From Herbaspirillum sp. RTI4 (lineage in GTDB: Bacteria > Pseudomonadota > Gammaproteobacteria > Burkholderiales > Burkholderiaceae_D), in contig NZ_JAVIWQ010000002.1 in the NCBI RefSeq assembly GCF_034313965.1, positions 62,001 through 126,000 of the forward strand: DNA of 64,000 nucleotides. Direction: 5' to 3'. The notes under the pieces are model-generated. The model was not told the origin of the DNA. It searched no databases and saw only the letters and a list, made by a program, of their open reading frames with translations. Shown in pieces: positions 62,338 to 64,000 of the stretch (within the stretch, counting starts at the first letter, position 1; each line of letters begins with the position of its first letter). The translations under genes were made by a program, and so were the position numbers.

Positions 62338-63591
62338 ATGTCAGTCACTACACTCCCCTCTTCCACTACCAATTTTTCGTATTTCTGTCCCTGCCCGCGC
62401 GGACTGGAAATCGCCCTCGCCGAAGAAATCGCCGAGATCGCGCAACTGACCGCGCCGGCCGTCACCATCAAGGTGCATAACCAGGTACCGGGCGGCGTGC
62501 ATTGCTCCGGCTTGCTCAGCGATAGCTATCGGATCAACCTTCACTCGCGCATCGCCAGCCGCGTCTTGCTGCGCATGGGCCACCGCGCCTACAAGAATGA
62601 AAACGACATCTACGATCTGGCGCTGGAACAGGAATGGGAAAACTGGTTCTCGGTCGAACATACCCTGCGGGTCGATGTCACGGCAGTCAAATCGCCGCTG
62701 CGCAGTCTGGAATTCACCACGCTGAAAATCAAGGATGCGATCTGCGACCGTTTCCGCGATCTGTTCCAGGTGCGGCCATCGGTCGATACCAAAAATCCCG
62801 ACATGCGCGTCGTCGGTTTTCTCGACGCCCGCAACTTCACGCTCTACCTCGACACCTCAGGCGAAGCGCTGTTCAAACGTGGCTGGCGCGAAGAAACGGG
62901 CGAAGCGCCCTTGCGCGAGAATCTGGCCGCCGGTCTGCTGCGCACTTCCGGCTGGAAGCCCGGCATGGTGCTGTTCGACCCCATGTGCGGTTCCGGCACC
63001 ATCCTGGCCGAAGCAGCGCAAATTCTGGCCGGCGTTCCACCCGGTGCGCGCCGCCATTTTGCGTTTGAGAAATTCCAGCAATTCCAGAGCGACGCCTGGG
63101 CCGCCATCAAGGGCAGCATCAAACCGCTGCCGATGTCGGACATCCCCACCATTTTCGGCAGCGATATTTCCGGCGACATGGTAGCCATGACGCGCCACAA
63201 TCTGCGCTGCGCCGGCATCCTGTTCGACGTCCCGCTCAAGCAAATCGAAGCACAGGAAGTCAAGCCACCCAGCGATGTGCCGGGCATCATCCTGACCAAC
63301 CCGCCTTACGGCGAGCGGATAGGCGTGCGCGGCGACGCAGCGCTGCCCAACGAAGAAGTATTCAATGCTTTTTTCAGCGCTTTCGGCGACACGCTCAAGC
63401 AACGTTTTTCAGGCTGGAACGTATTCCTGTTTTCCGGCGATCTGACGCTGCCCAAACTGCTGCGCCTGAAAGAAACCCGCAAAACCCCGTTTTTCAACGG
63501 CGCGCTGGAATGCCGTCTATTCCGCTTTGAAATGGTCGCCGGCTATAACCGTCGCGAAGCCGCAAAACCGAAAGAGTCTGCCGCTGAATAA
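62338..63591 (+). CDS. THUMP-domain class I RNA methyltransferase (RlmL/YcbY-like)
   Basis: 417 residues from the ATG at 62338, with AAAGG upstream; the open frame before it runs through the hairpin element. The N-terminus FCPCPRGLEIALAEEIAEIA and a THUMP domain (about 60-165) precede a Rossmann methyltransferase with LFDPMCGSGTILAEAAQILA and the catalytic IILTNPPYGERIGVRG. It should methylate guanine N2 of 23S rRNA, as the N-terminal half of RlmKL does in E. coli. The RlmK half is absent, as in other betaproteobacteria. Confidence 0.92.
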   Translation: MSVTTLPSSTTNFSYFCPCPRGLEIALAEEIAEIAQLTAPAVTIKVHNQVPGGVHCSGLLSDSYRINLHSRIASRVLLRMGHRAYKNENDIYDLALEQEWENWFSVEHTLRVDVTAVKSPLRSLEFTTLKIKDAICDRFRDLFQVRPSVDTKNPDMRVVGFLDARNFTLYLDTSGEALFKRGWREETGEAPLRENLAAGLLRTSGWKPGMVLFDPMCGSGTILAEAAQILAGVPPGARRHFAFEKFQQFQSDAWAAIKGSIKPLPMSDIPTIFGSDISGDMVAMTRHNLRCAGILFDVPLKQIEAQEVKPPSDVPGIILTNPPYGERIGVRGDAALPNEEVFNAFFSAFGDTLKQRFSGWNVFLFSGDLTLPKLLRLKETRKTPFFNGALECRLFRFEMVAGYNRREAAKPKESAAE

Positions 63592-63665
63592 GGGCGGATA
63601 TAGAGTTTTTTAATGCAGTGGTAGAGAACGTCTCATCACTGCATCAAAGAATCTCAGAGCAAGCA
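63592..63665. other. Hairpin after the methyltransferase gene
   Basis: ATGCAGTG (63613-63620) pairs with CACTGCAT (63637-63644), with GAGA/TCTC pairing inside. No T-run follows on the plus strand. It separates the methyltransferase from the tandem repeat array. Confidence 0.6.
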
Positions 63666-64000
63666 CAGCCCTGAGATTACTCAACACAGTGGTTTCCCCC
63701 TCCCCCAACGCACCGCACCGAAACCGCTGAGTAAGCGTAGCGAGCGGCGCAAGGTCAGGGTAAGAAGCGCAGCCGTACTTGGGTACGGTGAGCATCGCAG
63801 CCCTGAGATTCCACCGCGCAGTAGTTTCCCCTCCCCCAAACCTACCGCACCGAAACCGCTGAGTAAGCGTAGCGAGCGGCGCAAGGTCAGGGTAAGAAGC
63901 GCAGCCGTACTTGTTGAGTACGGTGAGCATCGCAGCCCTGAGATTGCGCCGCGCAGTAGTTTCCCCTCCCCCAAACCTACCTCACCGAAACCGCTGAGTA
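63666..64000. repeat. Tandem array of 132-135 bp units (runs off the window)
   Basis: The anchor CAGCCCTGAGATT recurs at 63666, 63798 and 63933, and AAACCGCTGAGTAAGCG at 63721 and 63853, with the truncated start of a third copy at 63988. Units are therefore 132 and 135 bp. Copies are nearly identical; the main length difference is in the loop of a hairpin CCGTAC/GTACGG (63773-63788 and 63905-63923). No coding gene is supported; minus-strand frames are translated repeat. No spacers exist, so it is not a CRISPR. Confidence 0.92.

Noticed and set aside
63610..63974. Minus-strand frames with an internally repeated peptide at the right edge
   Set aside because: The repetition follows the 132-135 bp DNA unit, and the same peptide-like pattern appears in the degenerate copy near 12.95 kb. 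No ribosome site or protein family was seen, so it is translated non-coding repeat.
63666..64000. CRISPR array
   Set aside because: Units are over 130 bp, contiguous and lack unique spacers, and no cas genes are present.

Overview
The window looks like a stretch of chromosome from a betaproteobacterium of the order Burkholderiales, most likely family Oxalobacteraceae (Herminiimonas/Janthinobacterium-like). This is inferred from gene order (hrcA|nadK-recN-hemH-grpE-dnaK-dnaJ, purM|AI-2E-hda-HAD-pcnB-folK-panB, fur|bamE-dapB-leuS-lptE-holA-proA), from a proteasome-like Anbu cluster and from moderately GC-rich coding sequence. No rRNA, tRNA, CRISPR array, prophage or intact insertion sequence was recognised.

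Layout. 1-4.7 kb: recX (cut by the window edge) and recA with a LexA-controlled promoter, an aldo/keto reductase, a Tim44-domain protein and a small secreted protein. 5.2-9.8 kb: an OmpR/TctD-type response regulator and TctE-type kinase run directly into a DUF4212 small subunit and a large sodium:solute symporter. 9.9-12.6 kb: a type VI secretion (T6SS) lipase effector with its Tli4-like immunity lipoprotein. 13-19 kb: a reduced leucine-degradation operon (enoyl-CoA hydratase, biotin-containing carboxylase subunit, GST), an orphan branched-chain amino acid binding protein and a divergent TetR regulator. 19.4-21.6 kb: an AT-rich module with a PAAR spike-tip protein, a PGRP-type peptidoglycan amidase, a small exported protein (probable immunity) and a YdcF/DUF218 protein. 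21.7-23.4 kb: an acyl-CoA synthetase. 23.5-36.9 kb: an expanded Anbu system with two transglutaminases, a fused ATP-grasp/alpha-E protein, a second split ATP-grasp plus alpha-E pair and the Anbu peptidase, interrupted by a PHA depolymerase, a GST and a cupin. 37-43.6 kb: purM, an AI-2E family permease, hda, a HAD phosphatase, pcnB, folK and panB. 43.7-53.6 kb: dnaJ, dnaK, grpE, hemH, recN, nadK, hrcA and fur. 53.7-63.6 kb: bamE, dapB, leuS, lptE, holA, proA, a HemJ/CopD-like membrane protein, a DsbA-like isomerase and a THUMP-domain RNA methyltransferase.

The least ordinary parts are the two T6SS effector modules, the doubled ATP-grasp/alpha-E/transglutaminase/Anbu system, and two families of non-coding repeats. 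One repeat family is a pair of about 91 bp hairpin elements with 15 bp inverted ends, on either side of the isomerase gene. The other is a tandem array of 132-135 bp units running off the right edge, with diverged relatives beside the T6SS lipase gene and elsewhere. Protein functions rest on motif and family recognition by eye; no database search was possible.
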